A DNA stretch of 64,000 nucleotides from Xanthomonas hortorum pv. pelargonii. Lineage in GTDB: Bacteria > Pseudomonadota > Gammaproteobacteria > Xanthomonadales > Xanthomonadaceae. Under the pieces are notes generated by a model. The model ran no database searches. It was not told where the DNA came from and saw only the letters and a program-made list of their open reading frames with translations. This document shows, piece after piece, positions 8,338-16,636 of the stretch (positions are counted from its first letter, which is position 1; every line of letters starts with the position of its first letter). The DNA is taken from assembly GCF_024499015.1 (NCBI RefSeq), contig NZ_CP098604.1, forward strand, positions 744,001 to 808,000. Direction: 5' to 3'. Both the position numbers and the translations under genes were made by a program.

Positions 8338-8520
8338 TTACGGCGCACCCGCTTGCTGACGCGCTTCCCAGGCTGCCAGCGCCTGCCGGTAGCGCGCCAG
8401 TTCCTCGGCGTACAGATCATGCACGCACAACGGACAACCGCTTTCGCAGCACTCATTGGGCGCAGGCGGCTCGGGGGGTTGCGGGCGTGGATCGGTGGCG
8501 GAAACGGCGCTGTCGTGCAT
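8338..8520 (-). CDS. Small oxidoreductase-like domain protein (Cys-rich)
   Basis: A 60-residue protein whose N-terminal half reads P-Q-P-P-E-P-P-A-P-N-E-C-C-E-S-G-C-P-x-C-V-H-D-L-Y, the pattern of the oxidoreductase-like (Oxidored-like) domain also found at the N-terminus of mitochondrial OXLD1. Four cysteines in C-C-x-x-x-C-x-x-C could bind metal or be redox active; none of this has been shown biochemically for the family. The second half is a short charged helix. It follows the HD-phosphohydrolase gene in the same direction, 62 bases downstream. Confidence 0.75.
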   Translation of the reverse strand: MHDSAVSATDPRPQPPEPPAPNECCESGCPLCVHDLYAEELARYRQALAAWEARQQAGAP

Positions 8521-8582
8521 GCGCTATTGTAGCGTGCGCTGTTGCTGTGCCTGGATGAACCGCCAGGATCATCGGCACCGGA

Positions 8583-9188
8583 TCAGCGACCCAGCCGCCG
8601 GCGAAGATTGGCCCGCGCAGCCGCATCACAGCGCGTATGGAAGTCATCGCTCAAGAAGATGCGCGGGCGCTTGAGCAGGCCGGCCAGAAAACGCCGGCGG
8701 TTGAGCCGGAACAGCACGCTTGGCACATGTCCGCGGTATTCGGCGGCAATGGCACGGTCGTACGCATCGAACACCGCTGCCGGTGCGGCGAGAATCGCCA
8801 TGTCGCAATCCAGAAACAACGCCGCTTCGGCGTCCACGTCCTGCGGCTGCAGTTGCCCGTGACGTGCAGTCAGCAGAATCAGGCTTTGCACACGCTCCAC
8901 ATCCACCTGCGCCTGCGGCCACCAGCGCGGAATGCACTGCGCCGCCCAGTTGGCAGATTCCGCCTCGTTGTCGCTGCGCCCGGGCTGATACACCGCATCG
9001 TGAAACAACACCGCCAGCCAGACCTCGGCCGGCTGCTGCCAGCCCGGCCCGGCGGCGACTTCGGCGTAATGCTGCAGCAGCGCGCGCACATGGCCGAAGT
9101 GATGGTAGGCGCGCGGTGGCGTGGCATAGGCCTGTTCGAGCGCGGCCAGGTGCTCGGCCTGCAATGGCAGTGGTGTGGTGGCGTCCAT
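8583..9188 (-). CDS. HD-superfamily metal-dependent phosphohydrolase
   Basis: A 201-residue protein with Y-H-H-F-G-H at 28-33 and L-F-H-D-A-V-Y at 61-67. The H30/H63-D64 set plus D134-region (D-C-D-M-A-I-L) are the metal ligands of HD phosphohydrolases, and the Y-H-x-x-x-H start is typical of the bacterial predicted-metal-dependent HD subgroup. The substrate is unknown; nucleotides or dinucleotides are common in the superfamily. It is directly upstream of the oxidoreductase-like small gene and 35 bases downstream of thpR, all on the minus strand, so probably co-transcribed. Confidence 0.83.
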   Translation of the reverse strand: MDATTPLPLQAEHLAALEQAYATPPRAYHHFGHVRALLQHYAEVAAGPGWQQPAEVWLAVLFHDAVYQPGRSDNEAESANWAAQCIPRWWPQAQVDVERVQSLILLTARHGQLQPQDVDAEAALFLDCDMAILAAPAAVFDAYDRAIAAEYRGHVPSVLFRLNRRRFLAGLLKRPRIFLSDDFHTRCDAAARANLRRRLGR

Positions 9189-9223
9189 GCACGCAGGCTA
9201 CCGCGTGCGCGCCCGCCTGCACA

Positions 9224-9826
9224 TCAGCGCAGCGACCAGCGGCCTTCGATCTGGTAACGCGATTGGCCGAGAAAGCTGCGCACCAGCGCGAACTCGCGCA
9301 CCGTCCAGGCGAGCGTATCGCAGCGCCGCTGCGGCAACGCCTGATTGCAATACAGCAGCGTCATATGCGGCGTGTACTGCGCATCGCCGGCAATGCCCAC
9401 ATGCGCCAGTTGCCGACCCAGTGCGCCTTGCAATTCATACAACCCGCGCACTTGCTCTTCGCCGCGCAACACGCACGGCAACTGCGAACGCCGTCCACCG
9501 AAGGTGCCCACCCGATCGAACACCACGTCGAATGCATCCAGCGCCACGCGCTCGGCCGCCTGACTGGCGCGGCTCACCAACGACGGCGGCAAACCGCCTG
9601 CGTAATCGCCCAGATGATGCAAGGTCACATGCAGCCGTTCGCGCGCAAGCGGCTTGCCATCGACCTGACCGCTACCAAGCAACCCTTCGGCGATGGTTGC
9701 CGCATGCTCGGCAGTGCGCGCATCGGCCATCACCGCAAAAAACAGACGCTCGGTGGTCTTCTCTTCCCCCAGGCCCAGCGACAACTGCGCCTCGGCCGAT
9801 GACAGGTACAGGAACTGCTGTTTCAT
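9224..9826 (-). CDS. thpR: RNA 2',3'-cyclic phosphodiesterase ThpR (2H/LigT family)
   Basis: A 200-residue 2H phosphoesterase with both catalytic signatures: H66-V-T-L69 and H154-M-T-L157. ThpR/LigT proteins open 2',3'-cyclic phosphates at RNA ends and can ligate tRNA halves in vitro. The family start R-L-F-F-A-V at residue 27 is preceded here by about 25 extra residues; an internal start is possible, but the ATG at 9826 is the first good one after the intergenic region. The upstream in-frame ATG at 9997 was rejected because the extension lacks similarity to the fold. Followed by the HD-phosphohydrolase gene. Confidence 0.87.
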   Translation of the reverse strand: MKQQFLYLSSAEAQLSLGLGEEKTTERLFFAVMADARTAEHAATIAEGLLGSGQVDGKPLARERLHVTLHHLGDYAGGLPPSLVSRASQAAERVALDAFDVVFDRVGTFGGRRSQLPCVLRGEEQVRGLYELQGALGRQLAHVGIAGDAQYTPHMTLLYCNQALPQRRCDTLAWTVREFALVRSFLGQSRYQIEGRWSLR

Positions 9827-10000
9827 GGGGTGAGTCCACGACCGCGCATGCGGGCCTGCCGGAGGAAGGGCGGCGGATACTAGCAGACCGGGCGGGTGTC
9901 TGACACACGCAAAAACGTGGCTGGCAACGTGGAACGCGCACGGTTGCGTGGAACAGAACACGTGCGCCGTATCTGCATGTGCGCCTGCATGCCCCACACA

Positions 10001-10032
10001 AAAAGAAACGGGCAGCTTGCGCTACCCGTTTC
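10001..10032 (-). terminator. Strong Rho-independent terminator after the DUF2383 gene
   Basis: On the minus strand a 12-bp stem (arms 10021-10032 and 10005-10016, one G-T pair) closes a GCAA tetraloop and runs into T-T-T-T. It lies about 60 bases after the stop of the gene at 10095-10550. Confidence 0.85.
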
Positions 10033-10094
10033 CGCCTTTATAGGTTTACTCCGCGAGCTGCATCACCTGGATGCACTGCGGTCACGCACGCAGC

Positions 10095-10550
10095 TTATGC
10101 GGCGCTTTTCATCGCGTGCTTGCGGTTACGCATCACGTCATGACATGCACGCACTTCCGGAAGCAGGCGCAGTGCGGCGTCGCGTGCAGCCGCCGGAGTA
10201 TCCTGGTCGGCGATGGTTTCATCGAAGGCCTTCAACAGACGGTCTTCGGACTCTTCCAGCTCTGCCACGTAGCCATACTTGGTGTCGCCCAGCGTTGCAC
10301 GGACCTTGCCGTAGAACTGCTGCATGCTGCCGACCATGGTGCCGCTGGTCTTCGGCTCGCCGCCGGCGGCTGCGACAACAGTGCTCAGGTTGCTGACGAT
10401 GTCGGACTTGACGCCAGCGATGCGGCGGAACAGCGTCGCAAGTTCTACATCGTCGACCTTGGCTGCGGCTTCATCGTAGAAGTCCTTGCCGTCGCGGGAA
10501 ATGGCGATGAGGTCGTTGAGGCTATGCTCGGTCTTGCTCTGAATGCTCAT
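10095..10550 (-). CDS. PA2169-type four-helix-bundle protein (DUF2383)
   Basis: A 151-residue, all-helical acidic protein beginning S-L-N-D-L-I-A-I-S-R-D-G-K-D-F-Y-D-E-A-A, the start of the PA2169/DUF2383 family. These ferritin-like four-helix proteins are widespread in Proteobacteria and often stress induced; no activity is established. The ATG at 10550 has AAGGAG 6 bases upstream; the longer frame to 10697 lacks a ribosome site. A strong terminator (10001-10032) ends the transcript, and 227 bases lie upstream before the next gene, so it is monocistronic. Confidence 0.85.
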   Translation of the reverse strand: MSIQSKTEHSLNDLIAISRDGKDFYDEAAAKVDDVELATLFRRIAGVKSDIVSNLSTVVAAAGGEPKTSGTMVGSMQQFYGKVRATLGDTKYGYVAELEESEDRLLKAFDETIADQDTPAAARDAALRLLPEVRACHDVMRNRKHAMKSAA

Positions 10551-10777
10551 GTGTCGCTCCTTGTTGCGGTGGGCCAGCGCTGCGTCGTCTAGCAGATGCG
10601 GTCGCGCCGGCTTTGGGGATGAGGCAATCGATGCGTTGATTGCGCTGCCTTGACGTTGTGTACGGGCCCATAGTGGCGGCGCGCGCATAATCCGCATGTG
10701 AGTTATGGGGGTCGCTTCCTCACGCGGTCATGCAGGCAATGAATAGCGATTCATCGATGCCAACGCGAAGTCAAAAC

Positions 10778-10948
10778 TCACTTGGGTTGCCGGCTCGCCC
10801 ACATGTTGTCCACCAGATTGGGATACGGCCGCCCTGCTTCTTCCGCACGTTGTCTGGCCGCTGCTTTCTGCGCATCGCTTAGTGGCGTGGAGGCAGATTT
10901 ACGCTTGGGATTGGGGCGCTTCCACGGCGGTGGAGTGAACTCGGTCAT
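10778..10948 (-). CDS. Small basic hypothetical protein (56 aa)
   Basis: A short frame starting M-T-E-F-T-P-P-P-W-K-R-P-N-P-K-R-K and ending with L-V-D-N-M-W-A-S-R-Q-P-K. The proline-lysine-rich start, a charged helix (L-S-D-A-Q-K-A-A-A-R-Q-R-A-E-E-A-G) and the aromatic end look like a real small protein and not chance translation. No clear ribosome site precedes the ATG at 10948, and I recognise no family. It lies 149 bases downstream of the MFS gene on the same strand. Confidence 0.45.
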   Translation of the reverse strand: MTEFTPPPWKRPNPKRKSASTPLSDAQKAAARQRAEEAGRPYPNLVDNMWASRQPK

Positions 10949-11097
10949 GGCACTGTTCGGTCCGCTTGTGTTCGAGCCTGCAGTCTCGGTGCGATGCCGT
11001 GAGTTGGCTGTGGATACGCGATGCGTCTGTGCTGCATCGCGTGACCGATTGCCGTTGAAGCCCCAGAAAAACGCGCTACCGAACGCGGCAATGCGGA

Positions 11098-12303
11098 TCA
11101 GCTCGCCACCAACACACGTTGCCGACGCTCCTGCCACACCGCCAGCGCGTACACCAACAAACCGCCCAGCGCGGTTGCCGCACCCACATAGCCGGTGGAC
11201 GTCCATCCCCAGCCTGCGGTGATCGCCATGCCCCCCAGCCATGGGCCCAATGCATTGGCAGTATTGAACGCCGCATGGTTGGATGCCGCCGCCAGGGTCT
11301 GCGCTTCGGCTGCCACATCCATCAAACGCGTCTGCAATGCGGGGGCCAACGCGCCCATGGTACCCACGGCCACGATGGAGACGAACACCCACAGGCCCGA
11401 TTGCGCGGCCAACGGAAACGTCAGCATCACCACCACCGACCACACCAACAGTACCGGCACCGCGCGGAACTGCATACGATCGAACAGCCAGCCGCCCAGG
11501 ATGCTGCCGAGCACACCACCGACACCGAACGCCACCATGGCCAGGGGAATCCGCGCCGGCTCCACGCCGGTGACGGCAGTCAAGGTCGGCGCCAGATAAC
11601 TGAAGACGCAGAACATGCCGGAAAAACCCACCGCGCCGATTGCCAATGCCAGCCACACCTGCGGCTGATTGAACGCGCGCAGCTCGCGCAACGGCTGTTG
11701 ACGTGGCTCGTCCGGCGCAGGCGGCAAGCGCGCTGCCACTGCGGCAACCGTGCACAGCGCAAGCACCGACACCGCCGCGTACGCCCACCGCCAGCTCACG
11801 ATCTGGCCCAGCCAGGTCGCCAGCGGGTTGCCTACCAGCAAGGCGATGCTCAAGCCCATCAACACGCGGCCCACCGCAGTGGCGCGTTGATTGGGCGGGC
11901 TGATCGATGCGGCCACCAACGAGGCCACGCCGAAGTACGCACCATGCGGCAAACCGGCGATAAAGCGGCACAGCAACATCGTGTGATAGCTTGGCGCCAA
12001 CGCACTGGCCAGGTTGCCCAACGCGTAAAACACCATCAACAGCAGCAACAAGGTGCGCCGTGGCCAGCGCGCGCCAAGAATCGCCAGCAACGGTGCCCCG
12101 ACCACCACACCTAACGCATAGGCACTGATGATGTGACCGACCTGCGGCTCGCTGATCTGCAGCCCCTGCGCGATCTGTGTCATCAACCCCATGGTCGAGA
12201 ATTCGCTGATGCCGATCGCAAAGCCGCCCATCGCCAACGCAAACAGGATCAGCACGTAATCGCGCCGCGAGACGGGCGGCGGTGAGAGATCGGTATCGGA
12301 CAT
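11098..12303 (-). CDS. MFS transporter, DHA1 (AraJ/YdhP-like drug or sugar efflux)
   Basis: A 401-residue protein with twelve hydrophobic segments in two halves. G-x-x-x-G-A-R-W-P-R-R at about 73-83 is the loop 2-3 motif A of the major facilitator superfamily, repeated weakly as G-G-W-L-F-D-R in the second half. The S-E-F-x-x-x-G-L start (F-A-I-G-I-S-E-F-S-T-M-G-L) is typical of the DHA1 efflux branch that includes AraJ and YdhP. GGAG lies 6 bases before the ATG at 12303. The gene is divergent from the Old Yellow Enzyme gene, with 245 bases between them, so a shared control region and linked detoxification roles are possible. Confidence 0.88.
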   Translation of the reverse strand: MSDTDLSPPPVSRRDYVLILFALAMGGFAIGISEFSTMGLMTQIAQGLQISEPQVGHIISAYALGVVVGAPLLAILGARWPRRTLLLLLMVFYALGNLASALAPSYHTMLLCRFIAGLPHGAYFGVASLVAASISPPNQRATAVGRVLMGLSIALLVGNPLATWLGQIVSWRWAYAAVSVLALCTVAAVAARLPPAPDEPRQQPLRELRAFNQPQVWLALAIGAVGFSGMFCVFSYLAPTLTAVTGVEPARIPLAMVAFGVGGVLGSILGGWLFDRMQFRAVPVLLVWSVVVMLTFPLAAQSGLWVFVSIVAVGTMGALAPALQTRLMDVAAEAQTLAAASNHAAFNTANALGPWLGGMAITAGWGWTSTGYVGAATALGGLLVYALAVWQERRQRVLVAS

Positions 12304-12548
12304 GCCCGACTCCAGAATGACGGGGCGGCTTATTATTGTGCAATGCAGCATCGAGCGAAAGGATGCCGCCTGCAGCGATTCAGCGCCGAGCCCCAACACG
12401 TCACAGTTCAGCGCCTTCCATTGCAATGAAAGACGCTGTGTCCTATCGGCATCGCTCGAATCCGCTTGGGTCCGCCACCATCGCTAGGGGGCACTCGCGA
12501 TCGGCGCGGTGTCGCGCCTGGCGCGTGATCAACTTCAACTGGTTGCTG

Positions 12549-13643
12549 ATGTCCAAATCCACTGAATCTCCGTTGTTCTCCCCGGTGCGCCTGGGCGCGC
12601 TGGATCTTGCCAACCGCGTGATCATGGCGCCGCTGACGCGCAACCGCGCCGTCGCCGGTCAGGTGCCCTCGCCGCTCGCCGCCGAGTATTACGGCCAGCG
12701 TGCCAGCGCCGGATTGATCGTGGCCGAAGGCACCCAGATCAGCCCGCTCGGTCAGGGTTATCTCGACACGCCCGGCATCCACAGCAAAGAACAAATCGAA
12801 GGCTGGCGGGCGGTCACCGAGGAAGTGCATCGCCGCGGCGGCAAGATCGTGTTGCAGCTGTGGCATGTGGGCCGCGTGTCGCATACCAGCGTGCTGCCGC
12901 CGGGCGAATCGCCGGTCGCGCCCAGCGCCATCCGCGCCGAAGGCAAGACCTTCACCAAGAATGGCTTTGAAGATGTGTCCGAGCCGCGCGCACTGGCGCT
13001 GGACGAAATCCCCGCCCTGATCGAGGACTACCGCATCGCCGCGCGCAACGCCATCGATGCGGGCTTTGACGGCGTGGAAGTGCATGCAGCCAACGGCTAC
13101 CTGCTCGACCAGTTCCTGCGTGACGGTTCCAACCAGCGCACCGACGCGTACGGCGGCGATATCGAAAACCGCACTCGCCTGCTGGCCGAAGTAGTGCAGG
13201 CCATTGCCGACGAGATCGGCGCCGAGCGCACCGGTGTGCGCCTGTCGCCGGTCACACCGGTATACGGCATGCACGACTCCGATCCGCAGCCCTTGTTCGA
13301 GCGTGCGGTCGAGCGTCTCAACCTGATCGGCGGGCTGGCCTTCGTGCACGTGATCGAAGGTGCAACCGGCGGTCCGCGCGACAACGTGGCCTTCGACTAC
13401 GCCGCGCTGCGCGCGAAGTTCGACGGTACCTGGATCGCCAACAACAGCTACGACAAGGCGCTGTCCGAAAAGGCCATCGACAGCGGCTATGCCGATGCGA
13501 TCGCCTACGGCCGCCCCTACATCGCCAACCCGGATCTGGTGCGTCGCCTGCGCGAAAACGCCCCGCTGGCCGACTTCGACCAGGCCACCATGTACGGCGG
13601 CGGTGCCGAAGGCTATACCGACTACCCCGCATTGCCGAACTAA
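12549..13643 (+). CDS. Alkene reductase, Old Yellow Enzyme family (NemA-like)
   Basis: A 364-residue FMN TIM-barrel protein that fits NAD(P)H-dependent reduction of activated C=C bonds or nitro compounds. R-V-I-M-A-P-L-T-R-N-R at 23-33 binds FMN. H179, N182 and Y184 in V-H-A-A-N-G-Y are the substrate-binding pair and the proton donor of the family. R-x-x-x-Y-G-G-x-x-x-N-R-x-R-L-L-x-E-V follows, and A-I-A-Y-G-R-P-Y-I-A-N-P-D-L closes the phosphate site. The ATG at 12549 was chosen since the conserved start F-S-P-V-R-L-G follows within ten residues; the open frame upstream has no similarity. Divergent from an MFS exporter. Confidence 0.92.
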   Translation: MSKSTESPLFSPVRLGALDLANRVIMAPLTRNRAVAGQVPSPLAAEYYGQRASAGLIVAEGTQISPLGQGYLDTPGIHSKEQIEGWRAVTEEVHRRGGKIVLQLWHVGRVSHTSVLPPGESPVAPSAIRAEGKTFTKNGFEDVSEPRALALDEIPALIEDYRIAARNAIDAGFDGVEVHAANGYLLDQFLRDGSNQRTDAYGGDIENRTRLLAEVVQAIADEIGAERTGVRLSPVTPVYGMHDSDPQPLFERAVERLNLIGGLAFVHVIEGATGGPRDNVAFDYAALRAKFDGTWIANNSYDKALSEKAIDSGYADAIAYGRPYIANPDLVRRLRENAPLADFDQATMYGGGAEGYTDYPALPN

Positions 13644-14021
13644 GCCCGGCTGGCACACCGGCTGCGCTCAGCATCAAGCGAGTGCAGTCGATGCTTCAGA
13701 TCTGCCTGTACATGCGCGCACTGCGGTTCTGAGCAGATCGCCTGCCGACTGTTTCAGGTGAGCACAACACGCACCTCTTGCCCGATTGCCATCGCGATTG
13801 GGCGATCATTTTGCGTCTGCAAGTCACTCGTTGACCCAGCGCGCAAGGCCGAACGCTTATGCGTTGGTTGCGCCACAGGCTCGTTGGATACCCAACCGCG
13901 GACACATCGCGCCCATCGCAACGCCGGCACCTTCGCATCGCGCACCAACACCAACACCAACCACATGACGCGCACACCCTGCCCCGCTAGGATCGTGCCG
14001 ACACTGCTTTCTGGAATGCCG
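13644..14021 (+). other. 378-base gap before the L,D-transpeptidase gene
   Basis: I see no convincing gene. A hexamer A-C-C-A-A-C is repeated three times in tandem at 13944-13961. Frames in the region are low-quality extensions of neighbouring genes. The region probably holds the promoter of the L,D-transpeptidase, but no clear -35/-10 pair stands out. Confidence 0.5.
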
Positions 14022-15071
14022 ATGCGGCCCCTGCTCACTTCCGTTCTTATGTGCACGCTGCTGATCTGCGGGCACGCCATTGCCGTGCCGTTCTGGGGCG
14101 CGCGCCAATCCAGCCCTGCCGAAACCGCGCCCGCACAGCTCAAACCGGGCGAATGGATCTGGGGCGGCATCAGCAAAGGCTGGGGGCCGATGGCGGTGAT
14201 CGTCAGCCTCACCGAGCAACGCGCCTATGCGTATCGCAACGGCATCCTGATCGGTGTCTCCACCATCAGTTCCGGCAAGCCCGGGCACGAGACGCCTACC
14301 GGTGTGTTCACCATCCTGCAGAAGGACAAGGACCACCGCTCCAACATCTACAATGCCGCGCCGATGCCGTATCAGCAACGACTGACCTGGGATGGCGTGG
14401 CCCTGCATGCCGGCGGCTTGCCCGGTTATCCGGAATCGCATGGCTGCGTGCATCTGCCATCGGAATTCGCGCGGCTGCTGTTCGACAACTCCAACATGGG
14501 CATGGTGGTGGTGGTCGCGCAGGCGGGCGTGGATGCCGACGCAGTGGTGCATCCACGCGCACTCAGCCCGATCGACCCGACCACCGGCGCGCAGCGCGCA
14601 TTGCTGCCGCTACCCAACGGCCAGGCATTTGCATGGCAACCGGAACTGGCGCCCACCGGCCCGATCTCGATGCTGGTCAGCAGCAGCGACCAGCAGCTGG
14701 TGGTGTATCGCAATGGTGTGGAAATCGGACGTGCGCAAGTCGCGCTGCACGCGCAACCGGGCGCCGCGCCGCTGGGCACGCAGGCCTTTATTGTCGGCCA
14801 GGGATTTTTGCCCGGCGAGGTGCCCGGCCTGCCCGGTCAACGCATGCCCAACTGGATGCGCATCGGCATCCCCGGCAGCAGTGCCGCAGCAGGACAAGCA
14901 CTGGACGCCGACACAATCGCGCGGCTGCAGGTTCCACCGGCATTTCTGGCTGGATTGCTGCCGCTGCTGACGCCTGGCGTAGTGTTGGTGGCCACCGATC
15001 AACGCATTCTTCCCGAGACCAACGGCGGCAAGTTGCAGGTGCTGAATTCGGATCCGCCCGAGGCGCCTTGA
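14022..15071 (+). CDS. Exported L,D-transpeptidase (YkuD domain) with long C-terminal extension
   Basis: A 349-residue protein with a signal peptide (hydrophobic core L-L-T-S-V-L-M-C-T-L-L-I-C, cleavage near A-I-A-V-P). The YkuD domain (about 57-165) ends in H129-A-G-G-x-P-G-Y-P-E-S-H140-G-C142-V-H-L, the H-x(10-17)-S/T-H-G-C signature in which C142 is the nucleophile that cross-links peptidoglycan stems or attaches proteins. About 180 residues follow that do not match the catalytic domain; L-V-S-S-S-D-Q-Q-L-V-V-Y-R-N-G-V-E-I-G looks like a second, catalytically dead YkuD-type beta segment. The ATG at 14022 has GGA 7 bases before it; 14016 and 13965 are upstream alternatives. Confidence 0.85.
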   Translation: MRPLLTSVLMCTLLICGHAIAVPFWGARQSSPAETAPAQLKPGEWIWGGISKGWGPMAVIVSLTEQRAYAYRNGILIGVSTISSGKPGHETPTGVFTILQKDKDHRSNIYNAAPMPYQQRLTWDGVALHAGGLPGYPESHGCVHLPSEFARLLFDNSNMGMVVVVAQAGVDADAVVHPRALSPIDPTTGAQRALLPLPNGQAFAWQPELAPTGPISMLVSSSDQQLVVYRNGVEIGRAQVALHAQPGAAPLGTQAFIVGQGFLPGEVPGLPGQRMPNWMRIGIPGSSAAAGQALDADTIARLQVPPAFLAGLLPLLTPGVVLVATDQRILPETNGGKLQVLNSDPPEAP

Positions 15072-15100
15072 GCGCAAGCTGCGCAGCGTTATCGCAGCAG

Positions 15101-15121
15101 CAAGGTGCAAGGTGCAAGGTG
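15101..15121. repeat. Three tandem copies of a 7-base unit
   Basis: C-A-A-G-G-T-G repeats three times without gap in the intergenic stretch after the L,D-transpeptidase. Too short to imply function, but a possible site of length variation. Confidence 0.6.
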
Positions 15122-15276
15122 CGCGTGAGGTTGCGCGCGCGCATGGTCGCTGGCGATGTCCCGCGCAGGCCGCCCGCACGGTTTTGTCGAACGCTCGACG
15201 CGTCGCACGTTGCGATTGTCAGCGCAGCCTGCTTGGCAGATGATGCAGCCATACCTCATTGCCAAGGATGTGCGTG

Positions 15277-16068
15277 ATGCGTGTACTCACTGCGGTTCTG
15301 CTCGGCAGCACGTTTTTCAGTTGCGCGTTATCCACTGCATCGGCAGAGCCGGTGCGCCCGGCCGCACCAAACGCCGAGTGTCTGGATGCACGCCAGCTGG
15401 CCGAGCTGCATCAAGTCGATGCACGCACGCTGGCCGTGGCCGAAAACGGCGGACGACTGTTCCGCCTCACCCTGGCGCAGGACTGCCCGCAACTTGCCGC
15501 GCAAGCGGATGCCAGCCTGTTGGCGGCGCACGGTTGGGTCTGCAATGGTGCGCAAGCGTACGTGAGCACCGCTCAGCAACGCTGCGCAATCAGCCAGGTC
15601 GCCACGCTCAGTGCGCGCGAGTACGCCAGCGCAGCCAGGCAACGCGACCACAGCGGCGTACCGACCCTGGAAGGCATCAGCGTGCGCGAGTCGCGTCGGC
15701 GCAATTTCGCCGGCTCATCCAGCTATTGCTTCAATCCCAGCATGCTGCGCTCCTGGTCGGAAGATGGCCAAGGTCTGGTGGTGGAAGTCTCGCCACGTCA
15801 TCCCGGTACGCATCGCCATTACCGTGTGGAACTGATGGACAGCTGCCGCGAACTCAGCGGCGCGCCGCCGATCCGCTTCGTGTCCGGCATGGGCTTGAAT
15901 GCCATCTGCGGCAATCCCGGCGACAAGGTCGACGTGCTCGACGAGATGGCGCTTGCCGGCGCGGCTGCCGAATCCGGCCAGCAGGGCGACCTGAGCGCCA
16001 CGCGCGGTGGCCTGGCCGCGCGAATGCGCCAGAGCTGCACGGTTGCAGCGGTCTACCCACGCGATTGA
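15277..16068 (+). CDS. Secreted hypothetical protein, Cys-containing (DUF6491-like halves)
   Basis: A 263-residue protein with a clear signal peptide (M-R-V-L-T-A-V-L-L-G-S-T-F-F, cleavage near A-S-A-E). The mature part seems to hold two similar halves: C-L-D-A-R-Q-L...D-A-R-T-L-A-V...R-L-F-R-L-T-L-A-Q-D-C-P-Q-L, and later R-H-Y-R-V-E-L-M-D-S-C-R-E-L...I-C-G-N-P-G-D-K-V. The pattern D-x-x-x-Y/F-R-L/V-x-L-x-x-x-C followed by C-G-x-x-G/A-x-V resembles DUF6491-type exported proteins of Lysobacterales. Paired cysteines suggest disulfides. AAGGA lies 8 bases before the ATG at 15277. Function unknown. A GTAG palindrome follows. Confidence 0.65.
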   Translation: MRVLTAVLLGSTFFSCALSTASAEPVRPAAPNAECLDARQLAELHQVDARTLAVAENGGRLFRLTLAQDCPQLAAQADASLLAAHGWVCNGAQAYVSTAQQRCAISQVATLSAREYASAARQRDHSGVPTLEGISVRESRRRNFAGSSSYCFNPSMLRSWSEDGQGLVVEVSPRHPGTHRHYRVELMDSCRELSGAPPIRFVSGMGLNAICGNPGDKVDVLDEMALAGAAAESGQQGDLSATRGGLAARMRQSCTVAAVYPRD

Positions 16069-16080
16069 AAGTGCCGCGTC

Positions 16081-16148
16081 GTAGGAGCGCGCTTGCGCGC
16101 GATGAAGCGTTATCGATAACGCCTCATCGCGCGCAAGCGCGCTCCTAC
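16081..16148. repeat. GTAG-type REP palindrome pair (REPIN)
   Basis: Exact 25-bp inverted arms at 16081-16105 (beginning GTAGGAGC) and 16124-16148, with an inner 16-base palindrome at 16107-16122. The whole 68 bases fold into an almost perfect hairpin. The terminal GTAG and the GC-rich stem match the REP elements moved by RAYT (TnpA-REP) transposases in Stenotrophomonas and Xanthomonas. No RAYT gene lies in this window. Confidence 0.85.
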
Positions 16149-16185
16149 ACACGCCGTACGCGGCATTGCCGCAGCCACAATCGCC

Positions 16186-16521
16186 TCACGCCTTGCGCAG
16201 AAAACAGGTCTTCAACACCAGGCCCTTGATCTTTTCCGAATTGCCTTCGATGTGCTCGGCATCGTCCTCGACCAGGCGGATATTGCGGATCAGCGTGCCC
16301 TGCTTGAGCGGAATCGACGAGCCCTTGACCTTCAGATCCTTGATCACGCTCACCGTGTCGCCGGCCTGCAACACATTGCCGTTGCTGTCGCGCACCACCG
16401 TCGCAGTCGCGGCGGAGTCGCCGGCGCTCCATTCGAAGCCGCAGTCTGCGCAGATCGACAAGGTGCCGTCGACATAGGTGTTGTCCAGGCCGCATTGCGG
16501 ACAGGCGGGAACGGTGGACAT
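16186..16521 (-). CDS. yjdM: Zinc-ribbon protein YjdM (PhnA)
   Basis: A 111-residue protein of the YjdM family. The N-terminal zinc ribbon is C-P-Q-C at 8-11 and C-A-D-C at 24-27, followed by the C-terminal SH3-like beta domain V-R-D-S-N-G-N-V-L-Q-A-G-D-T-V-S-V-I-K-D-L-K-V-K (residue by residue near-identical to other family members). It was once called PhnA for phosphonoacetate hydrolase, but that activity belongs to an unrelated protein; the true role is unknown. AGGA lies 5 bases before the ATG. Confidence 0.92.
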   Translation of the reverse strand: MSTVPACPQCGLDNTYVDGTLSICADCGFEWSAGDSAATATVVRDSNGNVLQAGDTVSVIKDLKVKGSSIPLKQGTLIRNIRLVEDDAEHIEGNSEKIKGLVLKTCFLRKA

Positions 16522-16636
16522 GCGATTCCTAAGCTCAAAACGGGCGTGGATTGTAGCGCCCCGGCCGCGCGATCACGTCTCCGGCACGGCGGTGGCGCGA
16601 TAGTGCGGCGCTTGTCGAATGCCTTGCAGGTCGCGC

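Noticed and set aside
10949..12343. Long minus-strand frame running through the MFS gene
   Set aside because: Wrong frame of the transporter; only its last 56 codons after 10948 look like an independent small gene.
13944..13961. Tandem hexamer as a CRISPR-like or satellite array
   Set aside because: Only three 6-base copies and no spacers; simple short repeat.
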